Assembly (NCBI RefSeq): GCF_004770765.1
Contig: NZ_RQFK01000007.1
Coordinates: 186,001-250,000 of the forward strand
Length of the DNA: 64,000 bases
Direction of reading: 5' to 3'
Source of the DNA: Leptospira noumeaensis
GTDB lineage: Bacteria; Spirochaetota; Leptospiria; Leptospirales; Leptospiraceae
Shown here in pieces: positions 1 to 9,015 of this stretch. The notes beneath the pieces were generated by a model that was not told the origin of the DNA, searched no databases, and worked only from the letters and a program-made list of their open reading frames with translations. Position 1 is the first letter of the stretch; the number at the start of each line of letters is the position of its first letter. The translations under genes were made by a program, and so were the position numbers.

Positions 1-513
1 GACGCTGCCGTCTCCGATTTGTATGTGGATAAACTATGTATACTCACTCCTCCGAAATCGGCATCTAACGTTAGTTTGGAATGGGTTCGATCGTTTTGGG
101 AGAAAATTGGTTCTTGGACTTTGGAAATGGATTCCAAATCTCATGATGAAACTTTGGCTTACTTATCTCATCTTCCTCATGTCATTTCTACTTTGCTTGT
201 GAATGTAGCGGGAGCCAATCCTACAACCAAAAAAGAAATCATGGGATCTTCTAAACCCATTACCGGTGGTGGGTTTCGGGATATGTCAAGGATAGCTGGT
301 TCCAATCCTGATATGTGGATTTCCATTTTTAAAGAAAACCAAAGTTTTTTACGTAAATCAATTGATGATTTGATCAAACAACTGTTGGAGTTTCGGGATC
401 TATTTGGGTCCAATGGTTCTTTTGAGGAAGATAAAATTCGTAAAATTTGGGAATTGGCTCTGGTCAATAAAGAAGAAATTCGAAAGATACATGAAGTTTT
501 TAAAAAATATTAG
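1..513 (+). CDS. tyrA: Prephenate dehydrogenase, C-terminal part (5' truncated)
   Basis: The reading frame is open from base 1, so the gene begins before the window. The first visible residues ([17 protein letters not shown]) match the TyrA segment at the end of the NAD-binding domain. The rest is an all-helical C-terminal domain with the family pattern SHLPHVIST and [18 protein letters not shown]. TyrA converts prephenate to 4-hydroxyphenylpyruvate in tyrosine synthesis, in the cytoplasm. The stop lies 23 bases inside the next gene, which suggests translational coupling. The family assignment rests on these helical-domain motifs; the dinucleotide-binding N-terminus is not in the window. Confidence 0.88.
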   Translation, partial: DAAVSDLYVDKLCILTPPKSASNVSLEWVRSFWEKIGSWTLEMDSKSHDETLAYLSHLPHVISTLLVNVAGANPTTKKEIMGSSKPITGGGFRDMSRIAGSNPDMWISIFKENQSFLRKSIDDLIKQLLEFRDLFGSNGSFEEDKIRKIWELALVNKEEIRKIHEVFKKY

Positions 514-1648
514 TAAGTTAAGCGGCTGTAAGGCGGCCATTCTCACCAACCAAAGTGCATTTGGTTTTAACGGAAAATACCATTTCCAAACTTATGCAGA
601 AATTTTTGATCTAAAAACTATCTTTTTACCGGAACATGGGCTTTTTGCTGAATTACAAGATCAGGTGAGTGGTGATGAACTCAAATATCTTTTTGGAGAT
701 ATGCAAATTGTAAACCTCTATGGAAAAGAAGAAAGGAGTCTTGTTCCGCCACGAGAAAGTTTGATCGGATTGGATGTCATTATCATTGATATCAAAGATG
801 TGGGTTCCCGTTATTATACATTTTTAACTACGGCTTATTATATTTTATCTGAGATTTCGCGACTAAAAAAAGAAACTGGGAAAGCACCAATTTTTCTAGT
901 GATCGATTCACCAAATCCAATTGGTAAAAAAGTAGAAGGGACTCCGCTCCAAAAAGAATTTGAATCCTTTGTGGGTGTCACTTCTGTGTTACATAGACAT
1001 GGGCTCACCCCTGGAGGATTATTATCATATTATAATGAAACCTTCCATTTAAAAGTGGATGTGGTGGTGGTTCCTGTGGGAGTTTTCCATCCAAAGTCTA
1101 TTTCTCAATTTGAATGGGTTCCACCTTCTCCTAATATTCCCACACAAAGCACTTGTTTTGTGTATCCTGGGATGTGCCTTTTGGAAGGAACGAACCTTTC
1201 CGAAGGAAGAGGGACGACAAAACCCTTTGAAACTTTTGGAGCTCCCTATTTAGTTGGTAAAGCAAAAGAGGAATTAGACAAACGAATGGATATGCACCAG
1301 TCAGATGACTTTCGTTTGCGAACTTTACGTTTTTTACCTACCTTTCATAAGTATGCAGGTACTATTTGTGAAGGATACCAACTCATGGTATTAAAACCAA
1401 AACATTTCCATTCTTTATATTTTGTTTTGTACTTTTTGAAACAACTGGGAGAATTATTCCCCAAGGAATTCGAATATTTAAAAGGTGTGTATGAGTTTCG
1501 TTCAGACAGGCCAGCGATTGAACTTCTTGCTGGAGACAGTGTTCTGCTTGATTATTTATACGGCAAATTATCGGAATCTTCGCTCAGTGAGTACTTAGAC
1601 CAGTCAGAACGTACATGGATGAAGCTCACAAAACCTTATCGATATTAA
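491..1648 (+). CDS. DUF1343 / NamZ-like exo-beta-N-acetylmuramidase
   Basis: A 385-residue protein of the DUF1343 family, whose characterised members (NamZ) remove N-acetylmuramic acid from peptidoglycan fragments. Family hallmarks are [10 protein letters not shown] at the N-terminus, [36 protein letters not shown] (seen as [10 protein letters not shown]) and [17 protein letters not shown] chose ATG 491, which places the LTNQ motif about 20 residues in; a longer frame upstream would lie entirely inside tyrA. No signal peptide or lipobox is visible, although studied NamZ proteins are exported. That suggests a cytoplasmic recycling role, or a wrongly chosen start. It overlaps tyrA by 23 bases. 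Confidence 0.85.
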   Translation: MKFLKNISKLSGCKAAILTNQSAFGFNGKYHFQTYAEIFDLKTIFLPEHGLFAELQDQVSGDELKYLFGDMQIVNLYGKEERSLVPPRESLIGLDVIIIDIKDVGSRYYTFLTTAYYILSEISRLKKETGKAPIFLVIDSPNPIGKKVEGTPLQKEFESFVGVTSVLHRHGLTPGGLLSYYNETFHLKVDVVVVPVGVFHPKSISQFEWVPPSPNIPTQSTCFVYPGMCLLEGTNLSEGRGTTKPFETFGAPYLVGKAKEELDKRMDMHQSDDFRLRTLRFLPTFHKYAGTICEGYQLMVLKPKHFHSLYFVLYFLKQLGELFPKEFEYLKGVYEFRSDRPAIELLAGDSVLLDYLYGKLSESSLSEYLDQSERTWMKLTKPYRY

Positions 1649-1696
1649 TTTTTTTAACAAATTGGTGTTGCAGACCGACTAAAGACTAGGTATACA

Positions 1697-2293
1697 ATGA
1701 CCATGACAAGAATGTTTCGAACCGTTTTTCTGGTTTCCTTAATGGCAACCTTATTAACCAACTGCGGTTATAACCGCATCCAAGAGTTGGATGAAGAAGT
1801 CACTGCTTCTTGGGCAGAAGTTCTCAACCAATACAAAAGAAGATCTGATTTAGTTCCTAATTTGGTTTCCGCCGTGAAAGGATTTGCGAACCAAGAAAAA
1901 GAAATTATGACAGGAATTGCAGAAGCACGTGCAAAAATTGGATCCATCCAAGCAACTCCAGAACTTGTAAACAATCCAGAGAGTTTGAAAAAATTTGACC
2001 AAGCACAAGGTCAATTGGGTTCTGCATTATCCAGACTCCTTATGATCCAAGAAAACTACCCACAATTAAAATCAGACCAACATTTTTCTGATTTGATGGC
2101 ACAGTTGGAAGGAACAGAAAATAGAATCACAGTTGCAAGAAACAGATTCATCAAATCAACAAAAGAATTTAATGTGTACATACGTCAGTTCCCTGCGGTT
2201 CTCACAGCAAAAGCTTTTGGTTACGATGCAAAAGCAACCTTTACTGTAGAAGATGAAAAAGCCATTGAGAATGCTCCGAAAGTCGAATTCTAA
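1697..2293 (+). CDS. LemA family lipoprotein
   Basis: A 198-residue protein with a hydrophobic leader ending in a spirochaetal-type lipobox (LLTNC, about residue 23), so probably a lipoprotein. The body is the LemA fold: a long four-helix antiparallel bundle with the signature YKRRSDLVPNLVSAVKGFA followed by the QEKEIMTGIAEARAKI helix. LemA proteins are widespread and have no agreed biochemical role. Several ATG codons lie close together (1697, 1703, 1712) and the exact start is uncertain. It is followed by a good hairpin terminator at 2405-2434, so it ends its transcription unit. Confidence 0.9.
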   Translation: MTMTRMFRTVFLVSLMATLLTNCGYNRIQELDEEVTASWAEVLNQYKRRSDLVPNLVSAVKGFANQEKEIMTGIAEARAKIGSIQATPELVNNPESLKKFDQAQGQLGSALSRLLMIQENYPQLKSDQHFSDLMAQLEGTENRITVARNRFIKSTKEFNVYIRQFPAVLTAKAFGYDAKATFTVEDEKAIENAPKVEF

Positions 2294-2404
2294 TTCTTAA
2301 TCGAAAATAAATATATTACGAAATTCAAATCTTATAAAAACTTTGAATCGAACGAAAGATCATTTAGATTCAATTAAAATAGATTGATTCCGAATTTTAA
2401 AAGG

Positions 2405-2434
2405 AAGCCGGTAAATGATTGCCGGCTTTTTTAT
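2405..2434 (+). terminator. Rho-independent terminator after lemA-like gene
   Basis: The stem AAGCCGG / CCGGCTT with a 10-base loop is followed directly by TTTTTATTT. It lies between the LemA gene and the convergent MBOAT gene. On the other strand the hairpin lacks a clean T-run, so it mainly serves + strand transcription. Confidence 0.85.
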
Positions 2435-3865
2435 TTAGAATTGAAAGTAGAGGAATGGACTCGATACCGTCACACTGTAAATGATAAACGAAGTGATGTA
2501 GAGTAGGATACAAGTCGGAATAAGGAAGTATAGATTGTCCGTGATAAAGGCAAACCTATCTTCTTTTTTATCTTGGAGGATATCTACCAAGAACAAAAAT
2601 CCGATGAGGATCACTAAACTCACACTCATTTGAGGAAAAATCCCGCCCGCACCGGTAAAAGCACGTTCTAACATGATTTTGGTGATACCCATTCCTGTTG
2701 GAACTTCAGGAGTGGCTTTGGCTCTAAAGAAAAAACAAGACAATACGAACACACCTACTGGATACAGTGGTTGGATAGAACGTGGCACACGATTCCAGGC
2801 ATTTCTCATCGTTTCAAATTTGAAGACAAACTTTTCAACCACCATCATTGTCGAGTGAAGTGTTCCCCACAAAACAAATGTCCAGTCGGCACCATGCCAA
2901 ATTCCGGATACAAAAGTAGTGATAAAAAGATTCACATAGGCCATAATCTCACCGCGTCTATTTCCACCGAGAGTGATGTAGACGTAGTCGCGTAACCAAG
3001 AACTAAAGGAAATATGCCAACGCCTCCACAGTTCAGTCAGTGTACCTGATAAAAATGGGCGATCAAAGTTTTTCGGAATATGGAATCCGAGTATCCTTGC
3101 AGTTCCAATGGCGATGTCTGAGTATCCAGAAAAATCACAATAGATTTGCACTGCAAATAAAAAGGCAGCTATCCACATCGCTATCCAATTGTATTCGGTG
3201 GGATTGGCATACATGGGATCAATCACATAAGAAACAGGATCAGCAATGAAGGTCTTTTTAAAAATTCCCCAAAACAGTTGTTTGAGGCCTTGTTTTAGAT
3301 TTTCTTTTGTAAAGTCTTTGGAATCTAAAAATTGGTGAAGGACATCACTTGCACGTAAGATGGGGCCTGCCACTAGTTGTGGGAAAAAAGCCAAAAATAG
3401 CCCAAAGTGGAAAATGGATTTGGCTCTTTCTACTACACCTCTATATACATCGACTGCATAGGATACAGCTTGTAAGGTGAAAAAACTAATCCCCATCGGG
3501 AGAAGGATCCCTGACTTTTGTACAAATTCTGGATCACAAGGAGTGAGTGAAAAGGTTTGGTTCCAAACGGTAATGGAAAAGTCCAAATACTTAAATACAA
3601 ATAGTAAACTTAAATTACTCCAAACAGCCACATTCAACCAAAAAAGCTTTTTTGGTTTAGAGGAAGCTCGTTCCATATAGTCGACAGCTAGTTTTGTGAC
3701 AACAAAGGAGAATACCAGTAAAATCAGGAATGGAATTCTAAAAATTGCATAAAAATACAAACTAACAATGAATAACCAGAGTCCTTGAAATCTTTTAGGG
3801 ATTAAAAAATAAACAAGGATCACGACGGGCGCAAATATCAAATAGTGAACAGAATTAAAAAGCAT
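2435..3865 (-). CDS. MBOAT family O-acyltransferase (AlgI/DltB/PatA type)
   Basis: A 476-residue polytopic membrane protein with about ten hydrophobic segments. It carries the AlgI-type signature RRWHISFSSWLRDYVYI, followed by NLFITTFVSGIWHGADWTF with the invariant histidine (WHGA). AlgI-type enzymes take an acyl group from the cytoplasmic side and pass it across the membrane to a partner that acylates an exported glycan. An AAGGAA ribosome site lies 11 bases before the ATG, inside the end of the preceding SGNH gene (1 base between genes). The two upstream SGNH-like genes are the obvious periplasmic partners. The acyl group and the acceptor are unknown; acetylation is the usual case in the family. 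Confidence 0.93.
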   Translation of the reverse strand: MLFNSVHYLIFAPVVILVYFLIPKRFQGLWLFIVSLYFYAIFRIPFLILLVFSFVVTKLAVDYMERASSKPKKLFWLNVAVWSNLSLLFVFKYLDFSITVWNQTFSLTPCDPEFVQKSGILLPMGISFFTLQAVSYAVDVYRGVVERAKSIFHFGLFLAFFPQLVAGPILRASDVLHQFLDSKDFTKENLKQGLKQLFWGIFKKTFIADPVSYVIDPMYANPTEYNWIAMWIAAFLFAVQIYCDFSGYSDIAIGTARILGFHIPKNFDRPFLSGTLTELWRRWHISFSSWLRDYVYITLGGNRRGEIMAYVNLFITTFVSGIWHGADWTFVLWGTLHSTMMVVEKFVFKFETMRNAWNRVPRSIQPLYPVGVFVLSCFFFRAKATPEVPTGMGITKIMLERAFTGAGGIFPQMSVSLVILIGFLFLVDILQDKKEDRFAFITDNLYFLIPTCILLYITSFIIYSVTVSSPFLYFQF

Positions 3866-3866
3866 A

Positions 3867-5105
3867 TTATTTGATTTCCTTTAAGGCTTCACCAACGGAT
3901 TCAGCAGCCCATAAGTTTCCTAGTTTTGTTAGGTGGCCATCACCAGGAATGTAATAGTCTTGGATTCCCGCTTTTTTTGTTTTTCCTGCAACTATAAATT
4001 CACGACCACACATTTTGTCAGTATAGGGAAGGATGTCCAGAGTTTGGATACCTTTGGAATCCAGATACTTTTTGGCACGGATGGCATAACCACCAAGTGC
4101 GTTATACTTTCCAAGCTGACGGCAATACACTTCTTCGATTTGCATAGGAAGTATAACAGGCACAAACTGGTATCCTTTTTCTTTGGAAAGAGAAATCATC
4201 AAATCATAAGCCCTAGTTGTGGTTTCTGGTAAAGGTTCTAAAGAATTTGGATCAACTGGCGTATCAGAACAAATTACATTTAGGTTTTGGAGAGGAGTTG
4301 GGCAAATGAATTCATCCTTTTCTTCGCATCTCTGTTGTTTAATGGGAAGAATAAATGTTTCTCGTAAGTAAACTAATGGAGAAGTAGTGAGAAGTTCTGT
4401 ATCGGCACTGACTAAATATTTGGTTTGTGCAAATTTGACCTTTGTTTGTTCATATGCAAGTTTGAGTGCTTGCAAAAGGTATGATACTCTTGTGAGTTCA
4501 AATTGGATGCGAAAGTTTTGTTTATATACTAAATCATTTTCATGTAACGCGTCATTTTCATCATCCGGAAGGATTCCTTGTGCACGTAATTCTTCGGGCA
4601 TCGTAAAATCATTAGGTGAGATAAAAAATAAAACTGTTTGGATGTTATCTATTTTCCCAGACATATCTTTCAGGCGTTTGTAGGAACCAAGAGAACCGTA
4701 AGCATCCACACCTAAATTTAGGCTTTGGTAATCTTTTCCATTGTGCGCAGATACACCTAGGATCGAACAAAATGTATCTTCATCGGAAACACCAAATCCC
4801 ATAACAAGACTATCCCCAAGACAAACTAGTTTTGGTTTTCCTGGAATGGGTTCTTCGAGTCCTCGAAGACCTAAAGAATTGGTAGTGAATTGGCCTTGCC
4901 AAAGGTCCGCATAGTGACGGACAAAACGGCTTTCGTTTGGTTCTAGAGTCACCCCATATTCTGGGTGGTAAGCATGCAAAAGTTTGACATCGCGGTAGTA
5001 ACGTAAAGCAGGCGGATTGGAAATGCGTAAAATCAATTCCAATGCAAGTAACGCCAACGGGAAAAATAGGACAATGGCTCCCCATCGTTTCCAGTTTTGA
5101 ATCAT
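3867..5105 (-). CDS. Membrane-anchored SGNH-hydrolase-like protein, first paralogue (AlgJ/AlgX/DltD-like role)
   Basis: A 412-residue protein with one N-terminal membrane anchor (about residues 11-27, AIVLFFPLALLALELIL) and an extracytoplasmic SGNH-like domain. Visible blocks are VCLGDSLVMGFG (block I serine, about residue 98), FFISPNDF (block III-like) and a C-terminal IPGDGHLTKLGN that supplies the Asp-x-His pair. This is the usual partner of an AlgI-type MBOAT: it moves the acyl group to a surface glycan or removes it. It shares its anchor plan and the IPGDGH block with the neighbouring 5148-6098 protein, so the two are distant paralogues. The glycan substrate cannot be told from the sequence. 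Confidence 0.8.
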   Translation of the reverse strand: MIQNWKRWGAIVLFFPLALLALELILRISNPPALRYYRDVKLLHAYHPEYGVTLEPNESRFVRHYADLWQGQFTTNSLGLRGLEEPIPGKPKLVCLGDSLVMGFGVSDEDTFCSILGVSAHNGKDYQSLNLGVDAYGSLGSYKRLKDMSGKIDNIQTVLFFISPNDFTMPEELRAQGILPDDENDALHENDLVYKQNFRIQFELTRVSYLLQALKLAYEQTKVKFAQTKYLVSADTELLTTSPLVYLRETFILPIKQQRCEEKDEFICPTPLQNLNVICSDTPVDPNSLEPLPETTTRAYDLMISLSKEKGYQFVPVILPMQIEEVYCRQLGKYNALGGYAIRAKKYLDSKGIQTLDILPYTDKMCGREFIVAGKTKKAGIQDYYIPGDGHLTKLGNLWAAESVGEALKEIK

Positions 5106-5147
5106 ATCCCTCTAAACTTTAGAAATCAAGATAGGAATCAAGCATTT

Positions 5148-6098
5148 CTAAGGCAAATTTAAGAAGTCCTTGGCAATGGCATCAGCAAAAAGTTCTGCAA
5201 GTGCTGGGCCTGGGTGGCCATCTCCTGGGATATAAACTTGTTTTTGTTCGTTAAACAAGATTTCTGTTTTGGTTCTAAGGTCGATGGGTTTCATTCCTTG
5301 GCCTATAAAAAACTTTTTTGCCTCTTCGTAATTGGGATCTTTCGTATCGGGAGTTCCAACTCTTGACATCCCCCAGCTGAAAAGGATGTTTAGTTTCTCT
5401 TTGGGAATGATTGGGTCATTTAGAAACTTGAGTAGGTTGGAATAAGTGATATGGTCTTTGGGGTATAGGATCGGAATTCCGGACGAAGTGTACACATTGG
5501 CTTTTGGAGAAGGTAGAAATTGATGATAAAGAATTGAATTTCTGCTGAGATGGTAATGGATGGGATAGAGGTATTTTTTGATTCCTTTTTTCTCTCTTTC
5601 GTCATCAATGAAGTCAGATGGATTCCAAATCCAATAGACTTTGTTCGGATGGTCTTCCCGTATTGTGGAATCAAAACTTTCTTTTAAGAATTGATAGATT
5701 CCATTTGTGCCAATGGCATCCACCGCAATGACTCGCACATCTATTTTGTATTTCGACTTTAAATAAAAGGCTGGGGTTTTGTTTGTTGGTAGGCCATAAC
5801 CCATTGCCATGGAGTCACCAATGAGCCAAAGATGGATTGGATTGGTATCTTTAGAAAGAATCCTTTCCCCAAACTGGTTTGTTTGGATGTCCCAAGTTTT
5901 TCCATCTGCTCTCGTAAATGTTTCATTCCGATTGGGGCAAAGTCGAATTTGATCGAATCCATACAAACAATGAAACTTTTTATAACGAATCTCTTCCGTA
6001 TCGGTTCCATTTTGAAAGCGAAGGTAACCTTCTCCTAGAGATAAACTTAAGAGAAGCGTGATTGTTAGATAAAATAAAGTTTTAAAGAATTTTTTCAA
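5148..6098 (-). CDS. Membrane-anchored SGNH-hydrolase-like protein, second paralogue
   Basis: A 316-residue protein with an N-terminal anchor (FFKTLFYLTITLLLSLSLGEG). It has the SGNH block I IGDSMAMGYGL (about residue 93), IWNPSDFIDD in the block III position, and the C-terminal YIPGDGHPGPALAE Asp-x-His block. The start is TTG at 6098 with no Shine-Dalgarno, overlapping the end of the upstream 7TM gene by 17 bases, which fits translational coupling. It is shorter than the 3867-5105 paralogue, mainly in the middle of the catalytic domain. The same O-acylation role is inferred from its place between a membrane protein and an MBOAT transferase. Confidence 0.75.
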   Translation of the reverse strand: MKKFFKTLFYLTITLLLSLSLGEGYLRFQNGTDTEEIRYKKFHCLYGFDQIRLCPNRNETFTRADGKTWDIQTNQFGERILSKDTNPIHLWLIGDSMAMGYGLPTNKTPAFYLKSKYKIDVRVIAVDAIGTNGIYQFLKESFDSTIREDHPNKVYWIWNPSDFIDDEREKKGIKKYLYPIHYHLSRNSILYHQFLPSPKANVYTSSGIPILYPKDHITYSNLLKFLNDPIIPKEKLNILFSWGMSRVGTPDTKDPNYEEAKKFFIGQGMKPIDLRTKTEILFNEQKQVYIPGDGHPGPALAELFADAIAKDFLNLP

Positions 6099-6762
6099 TT
6101 AAGAGATAAAAGAAAGATAAATTTCCAATATAAAGTAACATCACTAGAAAACCCATAGCAATTTGGATGATATAAGAAGAATAGGAAAATCCTTGGTAGG
6201 CTAAGTAAGTGGTGACTGCTAAAACCATTTCAGGAACTAACACATAATAGGCTACATGTCCCCACATTTTTACATCCTGTGCGTACCAAGATCCGAGTAT
6301 CCACATGGTGGCCTCAGAAGTTCCGAATATAAGTAAACCAATGATCCCAACCCAAAGAACCGTTCCAACGATGGAGACTGACATTTCTTCGAGTTTGATT
6401 CCTGCATAAACGCAGACAAATAATGGAATGGCCCAAAGACCAGCCATATATCCAGCAACTGTTCCTATTTTAAAAAATCCATCTTCAGGAAATACTAATA
6501 TCCGTAAGGTGCTTGAAAGAAACCAATCCGGAAAAACCATAAAAATAGATAAGGGAACGAGAAATTTCCAAATCCGAAAGGGTGTATGCCACCGAAGTCC
6601 AAGCGAGAATCCAACAAAACTAATGTGGAAAAGAAGGGTAAGCGCGGCGAGTTTGATTCCAGCAGGACTTTCTCCAAAGTATAAAACAAATCCGGAAACA
6701 ATACTAAAGACCAAAAAATACAACGCGAGCAGGAATTCTTCTGCAAGGAACTTAGGTTTCAT
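6082..6762 (-). CDS. Polytopic membrane protein, about seven TM segments, unknown function
   Basis: A 226-residue protein made almost entirely of hydrophobic segments (about seven, the first at residues 8-27). I do not recognise a family. I chose ATG 6762; a TTG 36 bases upstream (6798) would add twelve polar residues. It is the first gene of the 6762-2435 minus-strand set and overlaps the next SGNH-like gene. A role in supplying or exporting the acyl-glycan substrate is possible but is only inferred from position. Confidence 0.6.
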   Translation of the reverse strand: MKPKFLAEEFLLALYFLVFSIVSGFVLYFGESPAGIKLAALTLLFHISFVGFSLGLRWHTPFRIWKFLVPLSIFMVFPDWFLSSTLRILVFPEDGFFKIGTVAGYMAGLWAIPLFVCVYAGIKLEEMSVSIVGTVLWVGIIGLLIFGTSEATMWILGSWYAQDVKMWGHVAYYVLVPEMVLAVTTYLAYQGFSYSSYIIQIAMGFLVMLLYIGNLSFFYLLIEKIL

Positions 6763-6856
6763 CGTTTTGCACTGTAATGAATCTGAAATGAGATGCAAGT
6801 CTAAACTTGATTTGCTAAGGTTAAAAAATGATAACAGAGATTTTGTAGATGTTACT

Positions 6857-6933
<77 letters not shown>

Positions 6934-6947
6934 AAGGTAAAACCATT

Positions 6948-8231
6948 TCACCAGAGCCGAGCCCACCGTAAAGTACGATTTCGAAATCGGTTCCTGATTG
7001 AAAAATCCGCACTCATTCGATCGGCGAGTCGTTCTGGTTTGGTTTTGTCTGGGATTAAAAGAACCAAATTGTCTTTTGCTCTGGATAGACCAACGTAAAG
7101 GATGCGTCTTTCTTCGGCTTCATCGATTCCTTCTCCGTCTTCACTCCAACCGAGAACTAAATCCAAGATGACACTAGTAAACTCTAAACCTTTGGCACTG
7201 TGGATTGTCATCACTTGGGCCGGTGGAAGGCCGAAATCTAACCATGTCTGTTTTCGGTAGTTACTGCGGGTGAGTAGGATTGTATTTGGATCTATCTCAT
7301 ACCATTTTTTCCAAATTTCTAATAGTTTTGTATCTGTTTCACTGATCCGTTCGATCTGAAAAATGCCCTTTTCTTTTCTGAAAGTTTTTACTTGTTTCGG
7401 AATTTTGTCTTTGTTTGGTTTTAAGGGGACTAGGGAGGCTTGGATGATGGAATCCTTGGAACGGTAGTTAGTTGATAAAAAGTATTGTTTTACACCTGAA
7501 AAATGATTCGGAAAATCTAAAAATGGTTTTGGGGTGGCCCCGCGAAAGCCGTAAATGGCCTGCCAATCATCACCCACAACGGTGATGGATTCAAAATTCA
7601 TTTTTTGTATGATCTTAAGTTGTACTTCGTCAGTGTCTTGGAACTCATCAATGATCAGAGACTTCCATCTTTCCTTCACAACTTGTGCTGAATTTGTATC
7701 CAAAAACTGGAGGAAGTGAAAAATCAAATCATCAAACTCGAAAAAATAATTTTCCTCTTTCCAGAACTTAAACTTTGATTGGAAGGACTCATAAGCATCT
7801 TCGCTAAGTTCACGGAAATATTTTCCATCATTTTTGAAAAGGATGGGGAAGGGAATTCCTCCGACTAGATACCGCAAAGGGAAAAGGATTTCCTTGGTGA
7901 TTTCCCATTTTTTGGATTCACTGAGGAGTTTGTATTTTGACCAGTCTTTAGAGTTATCGTAATTCTTTAGAACATGAAAACAAAACGCATGGAAGGTGGA
8001 GATATGATACTGATTGGAGAGCCCTTTTTTTTCACACCTCTCTTTGAATTCACGAGTGGCTTTTTTCGTAAATGTAACAATGACTGTATTTTCAGGAAGG
8101 ATGGATTTGTTTTTTTCTCTTTCTTCCAAAAGCCCAATCATTGTGGCTGTTTTTCCTGATCCGGCACCAGCAATCACCTGTTTAATGAGATGATTCGATT
8201 GGATGATGGCTTTTTGTTCTTCACTCCACAT
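6948..8231 (-). CDS. Short UvrD/Rep-like superfamily 1A DNA helicase
   Basis: A 427-residue protein that carries every SF1A motif in order: AGAGSGKT (residues 21-28), VTFTKKATREF (Ia), IIDEFQDTDEVQ (II), VVGDDWQAIYGFRGA (III), STNYRS (IV), VMTIHSAKGLEF (V) and RILYVGLSRAKDNL (VI). UvrD, Rep and PcrA are about 670-720 residues; here the 1B and 2B accessory domains must be much reduced. An ATP-driven DNA translocase or helicase is expected, but the loss of accessory domains makes processive unwinding doubtful. The ATG at 8231 stands alone, with a 44-base gap to the upstream methyltransferase gene on the same strand. Confidence 0.88.
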   Translation of the reverse strand: MWSEEQKAIIQSNHLIKQVIAGAGSGKTATMIGLLEEREKNKSILPENTVIVTFTKKATREFKERCEKKGLSNQYHISTFHAFCFHVLKNYDNSKDWSKYKLLSESKKWEITKEILFPLRYLVGGIPFPILFKNDGKYFRELSEDAYESFQSKFKFWKEENYFFEFDDLIFHFLQFLDTNSAQVVKERWKSLIIDEFQDTDEVQLKIIQKMNFESITVVGDDWQAIYGFRGATPKPFLDFPNHFSGVKQYFLSTNYRSKDSIIQASLVPLKPNKDKIPKQVKTFRKEKGIFQIERISETDTKLLEIWKKWYEIDPNTILLTRSNYRKQTWLDFGLPPAQVMTIHSAKGLEFTSVILDLVLGWSEDGEGIDEAEERRILYVGLSRAKDNLVLLIPDKTKPERLADRMSADFSIRNRFRNRTLRWARLW

Positions 8232-8275
8232 TGATTGTAGAGTGGAAATTCTATTGTAATTGGTTCTATTTTTCC

Positions 8276-8935
8276 TTATTGTTTGAAGACTGCGGTATCT
8301 TCATCTTCCTCTTCTTTGAGGTCATAATATCCGTAAATAAAACTAGAACTCGCTTTTACTTCCATCCCATAAAAATGTTCAGAAATTCTTCCTGATTTAG
8401 TGACTTCCAATTTATATTCTTCCGCTAGGAATTTCATTTTATCCATGGAAATCTTTTCATTGATTTTCGGGCCAAACCCAGATTCTGTTTTTGACCAATC
8501 AATGATAAAAAGTCGTCCTCCCGATTTCATGGAACGAATGAGGCCATCCATCGCCAAACCAGGGTTTGGGAATGTGGAAAGCGAGAGGGAGGCAAAAATG
8601 ATTTCTGGAACCGGAACCCATTCGGGGAGAAGGGGGTGGTCGGACTGGTCCATATGAAAAGGGGTGAGTTGTTCGATCCCTTCCATTAGTTTCCGCCGAA
8701 GGATCATGTCGATGATCTCTTGTTGGCATTCCGCAGCCCAGATCCAAACATGGGGAAACCATTTTCTAAATTCATTGAAGTAAAATCCAAGCCCACTTCC
8801 AAAGTCGACTATGTTGTTTAGGCCTTTCCAATTGAAAAATGCATACACATCTTCGGGAGGACAAACCTCCCTTCTGTGGCTGGAAAGTAAGTATTCCTGG
8901 TAACTTTGGGAACGGTAGTATTCCGTTTCGGACAT
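8276..8935 (-). CDS. Class I SAM-dependent methyltransferase
   Basis: A 219-residue cytoplasmic protein (MSETEYYRSQ start, ATG 8935). The SAM-binding glycine loop is NIVDFGSGLGFYFNEF, followed by an acidic strand end (AAECQQEII) and a post-motif region IIFASLSLSTFP, then GGRLFIIDWSKTESGFGP. This is the pattern of Methyltransf_11/25 small-molecule methyltransferases. The substrate is unknown. The frame stays open for 12 more codons upstream, but the ATG chosen gives a normal family N-terminus. It is followed on the same strand by the mini-helicase; no functional link is evident. Confidence 0.78.
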   Translation of the reverse strand: MSETEYYRSQSYQEYLLSSHRREVCPPEDVYAFFNWKGLNNIVDFGSGLGFYFNEFRKWFPHVWIWAAECQQEIIDMILRRKLMEGIEQLTPFHMDQSDHPLLPEWVPVPEIIFASLSLSTFPNPGLAMDGLIRSMKSGGRLFIIDWSKTESGFGPKINEKISMDKMKFLAEEYKLEVTKSGRISEHFYGMEVKASSSFIYGYYDLKEEEDEDTAVFKQ

Positions 8936-9015
8936 AATGACAATTCTCAGAGAAAACCTAGGAAAGTACAAACGAAAAATTCAATTAGGGGGACTCTACC
9001 ACCGAAAATCTAAGT

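Noticed and set aside
404..490. Upstream extension of the NamZ-like frame
   Set aside because: It lies wholly inside tyrA, is lysine-rich and has no family similarity; ATG 491 gives the expected N-terminus.
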